Assembly: GCF_016127315.1 (NCBI RefSeq)
Contig: NZ_CP065997.1
Coordinates: 1,054,001 to 1,118,000 of the forward strand
DNA length: 64,000 bases
Source of the DNA: Achromobacter deleyi
GTDB lineage: Bacteria; Pseudomonadota; Gammaproteobacteria; Burkholderiales; Burkholderiaceae_B
Direction of reading: 5' to 3'
The notes beneath the pieces were generated by a model. That model made no database searches. It was not told the DNA's origin and saw only the letters and a program-made list of their open reading frames with translations. A program made the position numbers and the translations under genes. This document shows, piece by piece, positions 63,191-64,000 of this stretch. Each line of letters starts with the position of its first letter. The first letter of the stretch is position 1.

Positions 63191-64000
63191 ATGGAGATCC
63201 GCCATCTGAAGGCCTTTGTGACGCTCGCCGGCACGCTGCACTTCGCCCAGGCGGCGGAACAGCTCGACCTGTCCGCGCCCACGCTGACCGCCCACATCCA
63301 GGAATTGGAGCGCGCGCTGCAGGTCCGCCTGTTCAACCGCACCAAGCGGTCCGTCGCGCTGACCTCGGCCGGCGAAGTCTTCCTGATCGAAGCGCGCAAC
63401 ACGCTCGAACAACTCGAGCGCACCCTCAACGTCGGCCTGCGCGCCGGGCGCGGCGAGCTGGGCCGGGTCGAAATCGGCTATGTGGGCTCGGCGGTGTTCT
63501 TTGGCGTCCTGCAGGACCAATGCCGGCGTTTCCACGCGGCCTGGCCCGACGTTCTGGCGCAGACCCGCGAAATGCCCACGGACCAACTGGCGAGCGCGCT
63601 CGAGGACGGCCGCATCGACATCGCCTTCGTGCGCATGCCGATCGTCCTGCCGCCCTCGATCTCCAGCCACATGCTGATCCGCGACCGGTTCTGTGTCGCG
63701 CTGCCCGCCGACCATCCGCTCGCGTCGGCGTCGGGCGCCATCACCGCGCGTTCACTGGCCAGGGAAGCCTTCATCGTGCCCGAGCAGATCCTGGGCCTGC
63801 TGGAAGTGGCGCGGCGCGGGAAATTCACGCCCGATGTGGTGGCGGCCCCCGGTAGCCTGCTGACCGTGCTGACGCATGTCTCGCTCGGCATGGGCGTGGC
63901 CGTCGTGCCAAGCGTCCTGGTCGAGGTCATGAAACTGCCGAACGTCGTCTTCCGGGAACTGGCGGGCGCCGCCATCGATTCGGAGGTGGCCGCGCTCCAC
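63191..64000 (+). CDS. LysR-family regulator (3' end outside window)
   Basis: The first 270 residues of a LysR protein are present, with HTH HLKAFVTLAGTLHFAQAAEQLDLSAPTLTAHIQELE and an effector domain (GYVGSAVFFGVLQDQCRRFHAAWPDV) of the BenM/CatM kind. The stop lies beyond the right edge. It is on the same strand as the MFS exporter gene, which it may control. Confidence 0.88.
   Translation, partial: MEIRHLKAFVTLAGTLHFAQAAEQLDLSAPTLTAHIQELERALQVRLFNRTKRSVALTSAGEVFLIEARNTLEQLERTLNVGLRAGRGELGRVEIGYVGSAVFFGVLQDQCRRFHAAWPDVLAQTREMPTDQLASALEDGRIDIAFVRMPIVLPPSISSHMLIRDRFCVALPADHPLASASGAITARSLAREAFIVPEQILGLLEVARRGKFTPDVVAAPGSLLTVLTHVSLGMGVAVVPSVLVEVMKLPNVVFRELAGAAIDSEVAALH

Overview
The window is 64 kb of GC-rich, densely coded Gram-negative chromosome. 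Gene content points to a betaproteobacterium of the Alcaligenaceae (Achromobacter/Bordetella group): stand-alone Bug/TctC solute-binding proteins, OmpC-type porins, split ADP-heptose synthesis (separate RfaE2), the paired metX-metW genes, many LysR/GntR regulators and proteobacterial GshA. The genus is inferred from gene content and style. No rRNA, tRNA, CRISPR array, prophage or insertion sequence was seen.

Layout. 1-3.5 kb: end of an isoaspartyl methyltransferase-like gene, tolC, rfaE2 and a diiron ferritin-like gene. 3.6-8.0 kb (minus): ubiquinone genes ubiE, ubiJ and ubiB with a Tim44-domain gene between ubiE and ubiJ. 8.1-10.2 kb: phoB-phoR. 10.2-16.1 kb: a copper-resistance block (two-component system, cupredoxin, CopA, CopB, DUF411 protein). 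16.2 kb: serA with a clear terminator. 17.5-22.9 kb: iron-uptake signalling set (FecI-like sigma, FecR-like anti-sigma, TonB receptor with signalling domain, PepSY protein). 23-28.3 kb: HD hydrolase, then LysR / VOC protein / 5-oxoprolinase pxpBCA / GntR. 28.4-33.5 kb: TRIC channel, universal stress protein, AmpG-like transporter, metW and metX; metX is preceded by what looks like a SAM-II riboswitch.

33.6-39.2 kb: a GntR/HutC regulator divergent from a probable sulfolactate-degradation operon (suyA, suyB, Bug binding protein, slcC-like and comC-like dehydrogenases). Together these would interconvert sulfolactate enantiomers through sulfopyruvate and cleave (R)-sulfolactate to pyruvate and sulfite. 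39.3-44.9 kb: a small SUKH-like protein, an AEC transporter, a LuxR-type HTH-only protein, a lipoprotein, an alpha/beta hydrolase, gshA and a lipocalin. 45-57.6 kb is entirely on the minus strand: a gentisate dioxygenase, FAH hydrolase, branched-chain-type ABC transporter and nitrilase array, then GntR, hydrolase, LysR, Bug and desuccinylase-like genes. 57.8-64 kb: a conserved 86-residue protein, two tandem near-identical porins, an MFS exporter and the start of a LysR gene.

The most unusual signals are the riboswitch-like metX leader, the sulfolactate cluster with its operator/promoter and an internal GC hairpin, and a 204-nt structured non-coding element found 3' of both porin genes. That element is more conserved between its two copies than the porin coding sequence beside it.
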